Assembly: GCA_031181145.1 (NCBI GenBank)
Contig: JAPSLB010000030.1
Coordinates: 1 to 60,278 of the forward strand
Direction: 5' to 3'
Origin: Microvirga sp.
GTDB taxonomy: Bacteria; Pseudomonadota; Alphaproteobacteria; Rhizobiales; Beijerinckiaceae
DNA: 60,278 nt
Shown here: positions 33,312 through 43,800 of the stretch, piece by piece
How the letters are laid out: each line of letters starts with the position of its first letter
Numbering within the stretch: the stretch's first letter is position 1
Made by a program: the position numbers and the translations under genes
The notes under the pieces: model-generated
What the model was told of the DNA's origin: nothing
Seen by the model: the letters and a program-made list of their open reading frames with translations, nothing else
Databases searched by the model: none

Positions 33312-35105
33312 ATGCCGGTTTACAAGGCCCCCGTCGAAGACGTCATGTTCCTCTTGAACGACGTCTTCCCGATCGAGCGTCACAACAATCTGCCGGGTTT
33401 CGCTGATGCCACCCCGGATGTGGTCGAGGCTATCCTCACAGAAGGCGCCAAGCTCTGTGAGGAGGTCTTCGCTCCCCTGAACCGCACGGGCGATCTTGAG
33501 GGCTGCACCCGCAACCCGGACGGCTCGGTGACAACTCCGAAGGGCTTCAGGGAGGCCTACGAGGCTTATGCGGCCGGCGGCTGGATGGGCCTGTCCATGC
33601 CGACTGAATATGGCGGACAGGGCCTGCCTTCGACGCTCAACACCATCATGCAGGAGTTCGTCTCCTCTGCGAACCTTTCGCTCGGCATGTATCCGGGACT
33701 GACTCAGGGTGCCATCGCGGCCCTCCTGGTCCATGGCACCGAGGAGCAGAAGAAGACCTATGTGCCGAAGATGGTAGAGGGTGCCTGGACCGGCACCATG
33801 AACCTCACCGAGCCTCATTGCGGCACGGATCTGGGCCTGCTCAAAACCAGGGCCGTTCCGAACGGCGATGGCTCCTATTCCATCACCGGCACCAAGATCT
33901 TCATTTCCGCCGGTGAGCACGACATGGCGGAGAACATCGTGCATCTGGTCCTGGCCAGGATCGAGGGCGCACCCGCGGGCACCAAGGGCATCTCGCTCTT
34001 CGTGGTGCCCAAGTTCCTCGTCGGCGCGGACGGCTCCCTGGGTGAGCGGAACGGCGTGGTCTGCGGCTCCCTGGAGCACAAGATGGGCATTCACGGCAAT
34101 GCCACCTGCGTCATGAACTACGACGGAGCGAAAGGCTGGCTCGTGGGTCAGGAGAACCGCGGCCTCAACGCCATGTTCGTGATGATGAACGAGGCGCGTC
34201 TCGCTGTCGGCGTGCAGGGACTTTCGCAATCCGAGGTCGCCTACCAGAACGCGGTGGCCTATGCCAAGGACCGCCTGCAGGGACGTTCCCTCACCGGGCC
34301 GAAATTCCCGGACAAGCCCGCCGATCCGATCATCGTCCACCCGGACGTGCGCCGCACTCTCCTGTCCATCAAGTCCTTCAACGAGGCGGCACGCGCGCTC
34401 ATCGTCTGGACCGGACTGAACAGCGACATCGCGCATCGCTCCTCGGATGAGGCGCAGCGGCAGACGGCCGAGGACTACATGGGCCTCATGACGCCTGTGG
34501 TAAAAGGTGTGCTCACCGATCTCGGCTTCGAGAACGCGGTGAAGGCACAGCAAATGTTCGGCGGCCATGGCTACATCGAGGAATGGGGCATGTCGCAGTT
34601 CGTGCGCGATGCCCGGATCGCCATGATCTATGAGGGCGCCAACGGCATCCAGGCGATGGACCTCGTCGGCCGCAAGCTGGGCAAGGATGGCGGTCGTGCC
34701 ATCATGAGCTTCTTCAACGAGGTCGGCGCATTCTGCCAGGAGAATGCGCAGGACGAGGACCTGCAGGGCTTCGTCACCCCCTTGCAGCAGGGTCTCGGGC
34801 ACCTGCAGCAGGCCACCATGTGGTTCATGCAGCACGCCATGGCAAAGCCCGACAATGCGGGCGCCGGCGCTACCGACTACATGCACCTCTTCGGCACCGT
34901 CGCCATGGGCTATATGTGGGCCAAGATGGCGAAGGCGGCCCATGCCAGGAAGGCCAGAGGGGACGGTATCGCCGCGACGATGGATGCGAAGCTGCTGACG
35001 GGCCGCTTCTTCATGGAGCGCATGATGCCGGAAACCGGCGTGCGATTGGCCCGTATCGCATCCGGTGCGGATGTCACCATGGCGATGCCGGTTGAAGCCT
35101 TTTGA
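33312..35105 (+). CDS. Acyl-CoA dehydrogenase, long C-terminal type
   Basis: This 597-residue flavoenzyme introduces the first double bond into acyl-CoA. It begins MPVYKAPVEDVMFLLNDVF, has the N-terminal helical lid, ALLVHGTEEQKKTYVPKMVE, the FAD-binding NLTEPHCGTDLGLLKT and YSITGTKIFISAGEHDMAEN, MGIHGNATCVMNYDGAKGWL, and GGHGYIEEWGMSQFVRDARI with a catalytic glutamate region IYEGANGIQAMDLV. A C-terminal extra domain makes it longer than short-chain enzymes (about 380), like the family of 590-600 residues found in alphaproteobacteria. The start follows a good GGAGG; the upstream reading to 33171 lies in the promoter region. Confidence 0.93.
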   Translation: MPVYKAPVEDVMFLLNDVFPIERHNNLPGFADATPDVVEAILTEGAKLCEEVFAPLNRTGDLEGCTRNPDGSVTTPKGFREAYEAYAAGGWMGLSMPTEYGGQGLPSTLNTIMQEFVSSANLSLGMYPGLTQGAIAALLVHGTEEQKKTYVPKMVEGAWTGTMNLTEPHCGTDLGLLKTRAVPNGDGSYSITGTKIFISAGEHDMAENIVHLVLARIEGAPAGTKGISLFVVPKFLVGADGSLGERNGVVCGSLEHKMGIHGNATCVMNYDGAKGWLVGQENRGLNAMFVMMNEARLAVGVQGLSQSEVAYQNAVAYAKDRLQGRSLTGPKFPDKPADPIIVHPDVRRTLLSIKSFNEAARALIVWTGLNSDIAHRSSDEAQRQTAEDYMGLMTPVVKGVLTDLGFENAVKAQQMFGGHGYIEEWGMSQFVRDARIAMIYEGANGIQAMDLVGRKLGKDGGRAIMSFFNEVGAFCQENAQDEDLQGFVTPLQQGLGHLQQATMWFMQHAMAKPDNAGAGATDYMHLFGTVAMGYMWAKMAKAAHARKARGDGIAATMDAKLLTGRFFMERMMPETGVRLARIASGADVTMAMPVEAF

Positions 35106-35183
35106 TCGACATGCGTCAGCCCGGTCGGTGCAGCGTGAAGGGTCGGGGTCACTGACTGAGTAAAGTGCCTGTTCCTAAGAACG

Positions 35184-35213
35184 ATCCCGGGTCGCGTTTC
35201 GCTTGCCCGGGAT
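35184..35213. repeat. Palindromic element between acyl-CoA dehydrogenase and thiolase genes
   Basis: ATCCCGGG (35184-35191) and CCCGGGAT (35206-35213) flank a 14-base spacer. This GC-rich intergenic palindrome could be a transcription pause or a mobile palindromic unit; there is no T tract. Confidence 0.5.
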
Positions 35214-35239
35214 GATGTCAAACAAATCTGGAGGCTCTC

Positions 35240-36448
35240 ATGGCCGATGCATTTATCTATGACGCCGTTCGCACACCGCGCGGGCGCGGCAAGCCGGATG
35301 GCTCTCTCCACGAGGTGCCGGCGGTCGATCTCGCCGTCACGGCCCTCGAGGCGATCCGCAAGCGCAACGACCTCGACCCGGTGCTGGTGGAGGACGTGGT
35401 GCTCGGCTGCGTCGATCCCGTCGGCGAAGCGGGCGGCGACATCGCGCGCGCTGCGGCGTTGAAGGCCGGGTTCGGCAAGGAAGTGCCGGGCGTGCAGATC
35501 AACCGCTTCTGCGCCTCCGGCCTCGATGCAGTAAACTTGGCGGCCGCGCAGGTGATGTCCGGCATGAAGGACATCGCCATCGGCGGCGGTGTCGAATCCA
35601 TGAGCCGCGTCGGCATGGGCGCTTCGGGCGGCGCATGGCCGGTCGACCCGGGCATCGCGATTCCCAACTACTTCTTGCCTCAGGGCATCTCGGCGGACCT
35701 GATCGCCACCAAATACGGCTTCACGCGCGACGACGTCGACGCTTACGCGGTCGAGTCGCAGAAGCGCGCGGCGCAGGCGTGGGACGAGGGCCGTTTCGCC
35801 AAGTCCGTGGTGCCGGTCAGGGACGTCAACGGCCTGACCATTCTCGCCAAAGACGAGCACATGCGCCCGGGCACTGACATGCAGTCGTTGGGCCAACTCA
35901 AGGCCGCCTTCGTGCAGATGGGCGAGATGGGCGGCTTCGACGCGGTGGCGATCGCTGCGCATCCGGATGTGGAGTTTATCGATCACGTGCATCATGCGGG
36001 CAACTCCTCGGGCATTGTGGATGGGGCTGCCGCCGTGCTCGTCGGCTCAAAGGAGGGCGGCGCGAAGATCGGGGCCAAGCCCCGTGCGCGCATCAAGGGT
36101 TTCGCATCGATCGGTTCGGATCTCGCCCTCATGCTCACCGGCCCCGTCGACGTGTCGGAGCTTGCACTCAGGAAGGCAGGCATGACGAAGGACGATATTG
36201 ATCTCTTCGAGATCAACGAGGCGTTCTCGGCGGTGGTGCTGCGCTACATCCAGGCGCTCGACCTCGACCCGGCGAAGGTCAACGTGAACGGCGGCGCCAT
36301 TGCGATGGGCCATCCGCTCGGAGCCACCGGCGCGATGATCCTCGGCACGGTCCTCGACGAATTGGAGCGCGCAGGCAAGCAGACGGCGCTCGTCACCCTC
36401 TGCGTGGCCGCCGGTATGGGCACGGCAGCGATCATCGAGCGCGTTTAA
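35240..36448 (+). CDS. Acetyl-CoA C-acyltransferase (thiolase)
   Basis: It cleaves 3-ketoacyl-CoA to acetyl-CoA and a shortened acyl-CoA, the last step of beta-oxidation. The 402-residue protein shows the nucleophile in GVQINRFCASGLDAVNLAAA, GGGVESMSRV, a NEAFSAVVLRYIQ general-acid region and the C-terminal GHPLGATGAMILGTVL with LCVAAGMGTAAI. ATG 35240 follows GGAGGCTCTC. The neighbouring dehydrogenase and FadB-like genes are on the same strand, with about 25 bases to the latter, consistent with one operon. It is not acetoacetyl-CoA specific as far as can be seen. Confidence 0.95.
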   Translation: MADAFIYDAVRTPRGRGKPDGSLHEVPAVDLAVTALEAIRKRNDLDPVLVEDVVLGCVDPVGEAGGDIARAAALKAGFGKEVPGVQINRFCASGLDAVNLAAAQVMSGMKDIAIGGGVESMSRVGMGASGGAWPVDPGIAIPNYFLPQGISADLIATKYGFTRDDVDAYAVESQKRAAQAWDEGRFAKSVVPVRDVNGLTILAKDEHMRPGTDMQSLGQLKAAFVQMGEMGGFDAVAIAAHPDVEFIDHVHHAGNSSGIVDGAAAVLVGSKEGGAKIGAKPRARIKGFASIGSDLALMLTGPVDVSELALRKAGMTKDDIDLFEINEAFSAVVLRYIQALDLDPAKVNVNGGAIAMGHPLGATGAMILGTVLDELERAGKQTALVTLCVAAGMGTAAIIERV

Positions 36449-36473
36449 GAGCGGCGGACAGGGGAGAAAATCC

Positions 36474-38681
36474 ATGACGAACTTCACTAATTTCCGCTTT
36501 GAGGTTGATACGGACGGCATTGCGCTCGCCACCTGGGACATGAAGGACCGATCCATGAACGTCATCACCAGTCAGGTGATGGACGAGCTGTCCCGGATCA
36601 TCGAGACGGTCGTGTCCGACGAGGCCATCAAGGGCTGCGTCATTACGTCGGGCAAGGAATCTTTCTCGGGCGGCGCGGATCTCACCATGCTCCAGGCTTC
36701 CAACGCGGAGTACATGCGCGTGGTCAGGGAGAAGGGCGAGGAGGCCGCCACCGCCTTTCTGTTCGAGGAGTCTCGCAAGCTCTCGCTGCTCTATCGCCGT
36801 CTCGAGACCTGCGGAAAACCTTTCGCGACCGCCGTTCACGGCGTGTGCCTCGGCGGCGCCTTCGAGCTGGCGCTCGCCTGCCATTTCCGGGTTCTGTCGG
36901 ATGCGGATTCCACACGCGTCGGTCTGCCCGAGGTGAAGGTCGGGCTCTTCCCGGGCGCGGGCGGCACGCAGCGTGTGGCGCGGCTGATGCAGACGGGCGA
37001 TGCGCTGCAGATGCTCTTCAAGGGCGAGCAGATCCGTCCGCTCATGGCGCGTAACATGGGCCTTGCCCACGCGGTCGCCCCGCGCGATCAGATCGTGCAG
37101 GCTGCGAAGGACTGGATCAAACAAGGAGGTTCGGCCGTCGCGCCGTGGGACCAGAAGGGATTCAAGCTGCCTTCGAACAAGGTCTATTCCGCCGCCGGCA
37201 TGCAGATCTGGCCTCCGGCCAACGCCATCTATCGCCGTGAGACGCAGGATAATTACCCGGCGATCCGCGCAATCCTGGAATCGGTCTATCAGGGGCTTCA
37301 GCTCCCGATGGATCTGGCGCTCAAGGTCGAGTCGCGCTGGTTCGCCAAGATCCTGCGGTCGAAGGAGGCAGCGGCCATGATCCGCACGCTCTTTATCTCC
37401 ATGCAGGAACTCAACAAGGGCGCGCGCCGCCCGAAGGACGTGCCGCCGACGACCATCAGGAAGGTCGGCGTGGTCGGCGCGGGCTTCATGGGCGCGAGCG
37501 TCGCCTATGTCACCGCCAATGCCGGTCTTGAAGTCATGCTGATCGATCGCGACGTGGAGGCGGCTGAGAAGGGCAAGGCCCATTCCCACAAGCTCATGTC
37601 CGACCAGATCATGAAGGGTCGCGCCAAGACGGCGGATCGCGACGCGCTGCTCGCGCGGATCACGGCCAGCGCCGATTACAAGGATCTGGCCGATTGCGAC
37701 CTCGTGATCGAGGCCGTGTTCGAGGACCCGGCCGTAAAGGCCGAGGTGATCGAGAAGGTCGAAGCGGCGATCCGCCCGGATTGCATTTTCGCCTCCAACA
37801 CCTCGACCCTGCCGATCACGGAGCTTGCTCGGAAATCGAGGAACGCGGGCCAGTTCATCGGCATCCATTTCTTCTCGCCGGTCGAGAAGATGATGCTGGT
37901 CGAGATCATCCTCGGCAAGGAAACCGGCGACAAGGCGCTCGCAACCGCGCTCGATTACGTGCGCCTCATCAAGAAGACACCGATCGTCGTCAACGATTCC
38001 CGCGGCTTCTTCGCCAATCGCTGCGTGCTGGCCTACATTCTCGAAGGGCATCTCATGTTCACGGAAGGTCTGCCCGCATCCATGATCGAGCAGGCGGGCA
38101 AGCAGGCCGGCATGCCGGTGGGGCCGCTCTCGTTGAACGACGAAGTGGGAGTCGATCTGGGCCTCAAGATCCTTAAGGCCACGAAAGCGCAGCTCGGAGA
38201 AGCGGCGATCGTTCCCCAGCAGGAGGAACTGCTCACCCGTCTCGTGGAGAGGGAAGGCCGCCTCGGTCGCAAGAACCGGAAGGGCTTCTACGATTACCCG
38301 GAGGCGGGCCAGAAGCGTCTCTGGCCTGGCCTCAAGGAACTGCAGGCGAAGCGCGTGGAGCCTGAACTCGTCGATTTTCAGGAGATGAAGCAGCGCCTCC
38401 TGGTCACGCAGGCTCTCGAGGCTGCGCGCACTTTCGAGGAGGGCGTGATCACCGATCCGCGCGAGGCGGATGTCGGCTCCATTCTCGGCTTCGGTTTCGC
38501 CCCCTACACAGGTGGCGCCCTGTCCTACATCGACTTTATGGGCGCGAAAGCCTTCGTGGACCTGTGCCAAAAGCTGCAGGCCAAGCATGGCGACCGCTTT
38601 GCTCCGCCGAAGCTGCTCCTCGACATGGCGGCTTCAGGTGAGACCTTCTATGGCCGCGCCGGAGCGAGGAGGGCGGCGTAA
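36474..38681 (+). CDS. FadB/FadJ-like enoyl-CoA hydratase / 3-hydroxyacyl-CoA dehydrogenase
   Basis: This 735-residue bifunctional enzyme performs the two middle steps of beta-oxidation. The crotonase half (about 10-250) shows SGKESFSGGADLTMLQ, VHGVCLGGAFELALACHFRV and LPEVKVGLFPGAGGTQRVAR. The dehydrogenase half starts with the NAD site KVGVVGAGFMGASVAYV (about 327-343) and has IEAVFEDPAVKAEVIEKVEA, FASNTSTLPITELA and the catalytic GIHFFSPVEKMMLVEII. A C-terminal domain follows. The order thiolase then FadB-like, with a 25-base gap, is that of a fad operon. A palindromic repeat begins 6 bases after the stop. Confidence 0.95.
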   Translation: MTNFTNFRFEVDTDGIALATWDMKDRSMNVITSQVMDELSRIIETVVSDEAIKGCVITSGKESFSGGADLTMLQASNAEYMRVVREKGEEAATAFLFEESRKLSLLYRRLETCGKPFATAVHGVCLGGAFELALACHFRVLSDADSTRVGLPEVKVGLFPGAGGTQRVARLMQTGDALQMLFKGEQIRPLMARNMGLAHAVAPRDQIVQAAKDWIKQGGSAVAPWDQKGFKLPSNKVYSAAGMQIWPPANAIYRRETQDNYPAIRAILESVYQGLQLPMDLALKVESRWFAKILRSKEAAAMIRTLFISMQELNKGARRPKDVPPTTIRKVGVVGAGFMGASVAYVTANAGLEVMLIDRDVEAAEKGKAHSHKLMSDQIMKGRAKTADRDALLARITASADYKDLADCDLVIEAVFEDPAVKAEVIEKVEAAIRPDCIFASNTSTLPITELARKSRNAGQFIGIHFFSPVEKMMLVEIILGKETGDKALATALDYVRLIKKTPIVVNDSRGFFANRCVLAYILEGHLMFTEGLPASMIEQAGKQAGMPVGPLSLNDEVGVDLGLKILKATKAQLGEAAIVPQQEELLTRLVEREGRLGRKNRKGFYDYPEAGQKRLWPGLKELQAKRVEPELVDFQEMKQRLLVTQALEAARTFEEGVITDPREADVGSILGFGFAPYTGGALSYIDFMGAKAFVDLCQKLQAKHGDRFAPPKLLLDMAASGETFYGRAGARRAA

Positions 38682-38687
38682 GCAACA

Positions 38688-38796
38688 TGGCTCTCCTTCA
38701 TCACCGGCCTTGTGCCGGTGATCCACGTCTTCACGACGTGAAGCCTCCGGGACGTGGATGGCCGGGTTAGGTCCGGCTGTGCCGGGGAGAGCCATG
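38688..38796. repeat. Dispersed palindromic repeat, copy A
   Basis: Perfect 11-base outer arms (38688-38698 and 38786-38796) enclose further nested palindromes. Inside, 27 bases at 38699-38725 are identical to copy B at 53759-53785. It fills most of the gap after the FadB-like gene. No transposase frame is present, so it resembles a REP/MITE-like unit. Confidence 0.75.
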
Positions 38797-38881
38797 ACGG
38801 AGAGAAATATGAATAACAAATCTTGGCCAGCGCCTTGCAGCATCGCATGATGCGGAGAGAGTGACGGCGGAGCCTTTTCTC

Positions 38882-39391
38882 ATGAAGTCCCACTTTGTTA
38901 TGATGGCGGCCTACAACGCGTGGTGCAACGAGCGGATCTACGAGGCGGCCGCGCAGTTGCCGGAGGTGGATTATCACGCGGATCGCGGGGCATTCTTCAA
39001 GTCTGTGAGCGGAACGTTGAACCATCTTCTCGCTGCCGACCGAATCTGGCTCAGGCGGTTCACAGGCGAGGGCGAGGCCCCTGACAGGCTTGATGCGATT
39101 TTGTTCGAAGGCTTCTCGGAACTTCGAATAGCGCGGCGGAGCGAGGACGAGCGGATCATCAACTATGTCGAAGGTCTGTCCGACGCCGATCTCGCCCGTC
39201 GCATCCGCTACCGGAGCATCACGAATCCCACCGAGGTCGAACAGCCGCTCGCCCCCGCCCTTATGCATTTCTTCAATCACCAGACCCACCACCGTGGCCA
39301 GGTCCATTGTCTGCTGACCGGCTTCGGCCTTGATGCGCCTGTCCTCGATCTCCTCGCGTTTCAGCGCATCAGCGGGACGGGCATGTCATGA
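38882..39391 (+). CDS. DinB family protein
   Basis: The 169-residue protein belongs to the DinB four-helix-bundle family, metal-binding proteins that often act as thiol-dependent transferases or hydrolases; it is unrelated to DNA polymerase IV. The first histidine region is VMMAAYNAWCNERIYEAAAQ; SVSGTLNHLLAADRIWLRRF and the closing MHFFNHQTHHRGQVHCLL supply the other metal ligands. The start at MKSHFVM is preferred; a GTG seven codons upstream is possible. Its stop overlaps the thioesterase gene (ATGTCATGA), so they form an operon. Confidence 0.88.
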   Translation: MKSHFVMMAAYNAWCNERIYEAAAQLPEVDYHADRGAFFKSVSGTLNHLLAADRIWLRRFTGEGEAPDRLDAILFEGFSELRIARRSEDERIINYVEGLSDADLARRIRYRSITNPTEVEQPLAPALMHFFNHQTHHRGQVHCLLTGFGLDAPVLDLLAFQRISGTGMS

Positions 39392-39936
39392 ACCTTTGGC
39401 TGCGCGTCCTCCACCTCATCGTCACATCGTTCTTCAGGCCGAAGATCGACCCGTTGCGCGATGTCTCCCGCTTGAGTTTTCGCGTATGGCCGCACGACCT
39501 CGACACGTCGCTGCACATGAACAACGGGCGCTACTGGACCCTCATGGATCTAGGGCGCGCCGACATCATGATCCGGTCCGGGCTGTGGCGGCCCATTCTG
39601 AAAAACGGCTGGGTTCCGGTGGTGAGCGCGGGGCAGATCCGCTTCCGGCGCGAGATGCGGCTGTTTCAACCCTTCCATCTGGAAACCCGTATCCTCACCT
39701 GGTCCGAAGCGCATGTGGTGATTGAGCACAGGCTAACTTCGCGCAGGAGGGACGGGAGCCGGATCGTCAACGCCATCGCACTGGTCAGGGCGGGGCTCTA
39801 CGACCGGGCTGCGAAGACTTATGTTCCCATGGAACGTCTGTTGGATGAGATCGGCCTTTGGGCGGAGCCGCCGGAGACTGCCCCCGAGGTGCAGGCTTTC
39901 CTCCATGCGGAAGAGACGTTGAAGAGAGCGGCGTGA
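39388..39936 (+). CDS. Thioesterase family protein (hot-dog fold, THEM6-like)
   Basis: The 182-residue protein has the 4HBT hot-dog pattern: VSRLSFRVWPHDLDTSLHMN followed by NGRYWTLMDLGRADIMI, then VVSAGQIRFRREMRLFQPFH and HVVIEHRLTSRRRDGSRIVN. It probably hydrolyses acyl-CoA thioesters. The N-terminal WLRVLHLIVTSFF helix could tether it to the membrane. The start codon overlaps the DinB-like stop. Proximity to the beta-oxidation cluster fits a role in acyl-CoA turnover, but the exact substrate is unknown. Confidence 0.87.
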   Translation: MNLWLRVLHLIVTSFFRPKIDPLRDVSRLSFRVWPHDLDTSLHMNNGRYWTLMDLGRADIMIRSGLWRPILKNGWVPVVSAGQIRFRREMRLFQPFHLETRILTWSEAHVVIEHRLTSRRRDGSRIVNAIALVRAGLYDRAAKTYVPMERLLDEIGLWAEPPETAPEVQAFLHAEETLKRAA

Positions 39937-39988
39937 TGGTCCAAAGTGAGACCACCCTTCTTTGGCTTAAACGGGAAGCTTGAGACCT

Positions 39989-40612
39989 ATGCCTCGTGTC
40001 GTCGATTACTACTTCTCGCTCGTGAGTCCCTGGGCCTATATCGGCCATGCGCCCTTCATGGACATCGTGCAGCGGCATGGGATCGAGGTGAACTTCAAGC
40101 CCGTGTTTCTGGGCCGTGTCTTTTCCGAGACGGGCGGCCTGCCGTTGTCGCAGCGCCATCCGGCCCGGCAGCGCTATCGGCTGGTCGAGCTTCAGCGCTG
40201 GCGTGAGAAGCGCGGCCTGGCCTTCAACATCAATCCGAAGCACTGGCCCTTCGACGTGAACCTGCCCGACCGCTACGTGATCGCGATCACGATGACGGGC
40301 AAGAGCCCGGACGCCTTCCTGCGGCGGGCCTTCTCCGCCGTTTGGGAAGAGGAGCGCAACCTCGCCGACCCGCTCGTGCTTACGGAATTGGCCGAACAAT
40401 CGGGGCTTGATTCCTCGGCGCTCATGGATGTCGCCACCGGCTCCACGACCGAGGCGATCTATGCGCTCAATCTCGAGAATGCCATATCTGCAGACGTGTT
40501 CGGCTCGCCGGCTTACGTCCTCGACGGTGAGGTGTTCTGGGGCCAAGACCGTCTTGATCTGCTCGACGATGCCCTGACCAGCGGTCGCGCGCCCTATCGG
40601 TCGTTCGTCTGA
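39989..40612 (+). CDS. 2-hydroxychromene-2-carboxylate isomerase-like (DsbA family)
   Basis: The 207-residue thioredoxin-fold protein resembles the kappa-class glutathione transferase or HCCA isomerase group. It begins VVDYYFSLVSPWAYIGHAPF, in which a serine replaces the first DsbA active-site cysteine. Further hallmarks are NINPKHWPFDVNLPDRYVIA, a helical insertion, and DVFGSPAYVLDGEVFWGQDR near the end. It probably isomerises or conjugates an aromatic compound using glutathione; the true substrate is unknown. A TTG three codons earlier is an alternative start. It lies 52 bases after the thioesterase gene and may be cotranscribed. Confidence 0.88.
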   Translation: MPRVVDYYFSLVSPWAYIGHAPFMDIVQRHGIEVNFKPVFLGRVFSETGGLPLSQRHPARQRYRLVELQRWREKRGLAFNINPKHWPFDVNLPDRYVIAITMTGKSPDAFLRRAFSAVWEEERNLADPLVLTELAEQSGLDSSALMDVATGSTTEAIYALNLENAISADVFGSPAYVLDGEVFWGQDRLDLLDDALTSGRAPYRSFV

Positions 40613-40727
40613 GCCGGGATCGTGCCGCTGGTGCCTGAAGAGGACAGTGCGGTGCCGCTGTTCGGCACCACGACGATCCACGCGATTGCAGCCGCCGATC
40701 ACGCTTTGAAGTCGGATTGATTACCCT

Positions 40728-40814
40728 CGTCATGGCTGGGCCTGCCCCGCCACTCCGTTCCGAAGAGCGCTGTGCTTCCACTCATCGAGATCGCCGGAAC
40801 AAGCCGGTGACGAC
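40728..40814. repeat. Degenerate copy of the dispersed palindromic repeat, copy C
   Basis: This is in inverse orientation to copies A and B. Near 40800 the complement of the shared core (GTCACCGGCTTGTTCCGGCG on the minus strand) is recognisable with mismatches, and a GTCATGGCTGGG end matches the outer part of copy A. It fills much of the 215-base gap before the hybrid kinase gene. Confidence 0.5.
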
Positions 40815-40827
40815 GGTGTGTTGAGGT

Positions 40828-43800
40828 TTACTCCGCGGCCACCCGCGTGGCGCGCCATTGCGTGAGCAAGGCACGCAGCGCCGCAGGCTTGAGCGGCTTG
40901 TTGAGCACGTGGACGTGCATGGCGGCGGCGGCGTCGCGGACTGCGGGCGTTCGGTCGGCCGTCACGAGAACGGCAGGCGTGTTGACCTGCGTCTTCCAAC
41001 GGAGAGCCTTGATAAGTTCAAGCCCGTCTGTGTCATCGAGATGGTAATCGGCGATGATCACCTCGGGGAGTGCCTTGTGGCTTCGGAGAACCTGGTGGGC
41101 CGTTTCGAGGTCCGAGGCTGTCCATATCTCGCAGCCCCAGCCCGTGAGCAGCAGTCGCATGCCCTCCAGAATGGCCGGCTCGTTGTCGATCACGAGCACG
41201 CGCAGACCTGAGAGAACGGTCGTCATGGTCTTCGGAGGCTCGGGGGCGGCAACGGTCTCGGGCAGCGCCGCGACGACCGGCACCTCCACGCGGAACACCG
41301 AGCCGCGGCCGACCTCCGACTTGAGACTGATCGGATGCTTGAGCACGCGCCCGATGCGCTCCACGATCGAGAGGCCGAGCCCGAGGCCCCGTGCCGCCTT
41401 TGCCCCCTGATCGAGACGCTGGAACTCGCGGAAGACGATCCGCTGCTTGGAAGGCGGAATGCCGAGGCCCGTGTCCCACACCTCCAAGACGAGATGGGAG
41501 CCGCGCCGCCGCGCGCCGACGAGGACCCGGCCTGTCGGCGTGTACTTGATGGCGTTGGAGATGAGGTTCTGCAGCAAGCGGCGCAGGAGGCGCCGGTCGG
41601 AGCGGACCGTAAGCGAAGTGGGCACGAAGGTGAGGTTCAGGCCCTTCTCCTTCGCGATGGGGTCGAACTCGCGCTGGAGCTGACGGAGCAATTCATCCAT
41701 GCGGAAGCTCGACCATTGCGGCTTCATGGCGCCCGTATCGAGGCGCGAGATGTCGAGGATTGCTGTGAGGATCTCCTCCACTGCATCGAGCGAGGCGTCG
41801 ATGTTCTCGGCAAGCGAGGCATCGCCGGCCTCACGGTCGCGCTCCACGAGGGAGGTAGCATAAAGGCGGGCCGCATTGAGCGGCTGCAGGATGTCGTGGG
41901 AGGCCGCGGCGAGGAAGCGTGTCTTGGAGATGTTCGCCTCGTCGGCTTCCGCCTTCGCGCTGCGCAGCGCTTCGTTGAGGCGGGTCAGCTCCTCCGTGCG
42001 CTCGCGCACGCGCTGCTCGAGGGTCTCGTTGGCGCGGCGGCTTTCCTCCTCGGCCAGAACCGCGTCGGTGACGTCCGTGTAGGTTGTGACGTGACCGCCA
42101 TCAGGCAGGAGGTTCGAGCGGATCTCGATGACCTTGCCGGACGGATAGAGCTTCAGGCGCACCGGTTCCACATCGTGCTGGAAGGAGTGCAGACGTGCGG
42201 CCACCTGCTCGTCGATCTTGCCGGGCCCGTAAGAGCCGCGCGCAGCGTTGTACCGGACGATGCGTTCCATGCCGATGCCGACCTGAACGAAGTTGGGCGG
42301 CATGTCATAGAGGTCGATGAAGGCCTGGTTCCAGGCCAGCAGCCGCAGGTCGCGGTCGATCACCGTGATGCCCTGCTTGGCATAGTTGAGCGCGTGCTGA
42401 AGAAGGTCGCGGCTGTGCTGGATCGCGGCGGATGCGTCGTCGAGCAGCTTGAGGGCGGCTTCGGTCGAGACGGTCCGGCGGCGCAGGAGCAGCGAGAGCG
42501 CGAGGCGCGAGGAGGCCGTGCCGATGGCCGAAGCCAGCAGGTGTTCCGCATAGCGCAGGAGATGGATGTCGGCCTCGGCGCGGGGCTCCAGGGCCTGCCC
42601 CCGGCTGTGGCTGAAGCCTTCGAAGGAGCGCGCCGTGCGTTCCTCGCCGAGATAGCGCGATACGGTCGCGCGCAGCTCCTCCACGGTCACGCTGGCGCGG
42701 AAGAGACGGAAACTCGGAGTGGCGGAGGCATGCGGTTCGCCGACGAAGACATTTGCCTGGATCTGCTCCATCGCCGTCACCGGACGCCAGAGCGAGAAGC
42801 CGATGTAGCAGAGAATGTTGAGCGTCAGGCTCCAGACGACGCCATGGGTGAGCTGGGGCAGGTCCACGCCGAAGAGGGCGGTCGGCTTCAATACCTCGAT
42901 TCCGAGGGGGCCGGAGACCACCACGTCCGACCAGAACACGCCGTCCCAGACAAGGCTCGGCAGCAGGAGCGTGTAGAGCCAGGTGAGAAAGCCGACGATG
43001 AGCCCCACGCTCGCACCGAGCGCCGTGCCGCGCGACCAGATCAGACCGCCGAGAAAGGCGGGGGCCACCTGCGCGATGGCCGCGAAGGATAGAAGGCCGA
43101 TCGCCGCAAGCGCCGCCTCGCCGGATGCACGGTAATAGACGTAGCCCAGCAGGATCACGATCACGATCGAGATGCGCCGCACGGCGATGACGAAGTTGCC
43201 CGGATCGACGCCGGCAAAGGCCCGCCGGCGCAGAACGACGGGCATGACCAGATGGTTGGAAATCATCACGGCCACCGCGATGGAATCGACGATCACCATG
43301 GCCGTCGCGGCAGAGAACCCGCCGAGGAAGGTCAGAACGGCGATCGTGCCGGCCTGGTCGGCGAGCGGCAGCGCCAGAACGGTCATGTCCCGGTCGATCC
43401 CGTCGCTCGGGAACGTCGCGATGCCCGCAAGGGCAATGGGAATGACGAACAGATTGATGAGGATGAGATAGAGCGGGAACATCCAGGCCGCGCGCTTCAG
43501 GTCCCGGATGGAGTGGTTCTCCACTACGGTCACATGGAACTGGCGCGGCAGCAGCAGGGTGGCACAGCTCGAGAGAAGAATGAGCGTGATGTAGCTGCCG
43601 AAGCCTGAGGTCCGCTGGATCAGGCTGTCGGTCGTGCCGAGGGAGATCAGACGCTCCGTGATGCCGGCGTACCCGTCGAACATCACGAAGGTCACGTACC
43701 CGCCGACGACCAGAAACGCGACGAGCTTCACGATGGACTCGACCGAGATCGCCATGATGAGCCCGTCCTGATGCTCGGTGGCGTCCGGGTGGCGCGTGCC

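Noticed and set aside
38882..39391. DNA polymerase IV, because of the DinB name
   Set aside because: The protein is a small metal-binding helical bundle with no polymerase motif.
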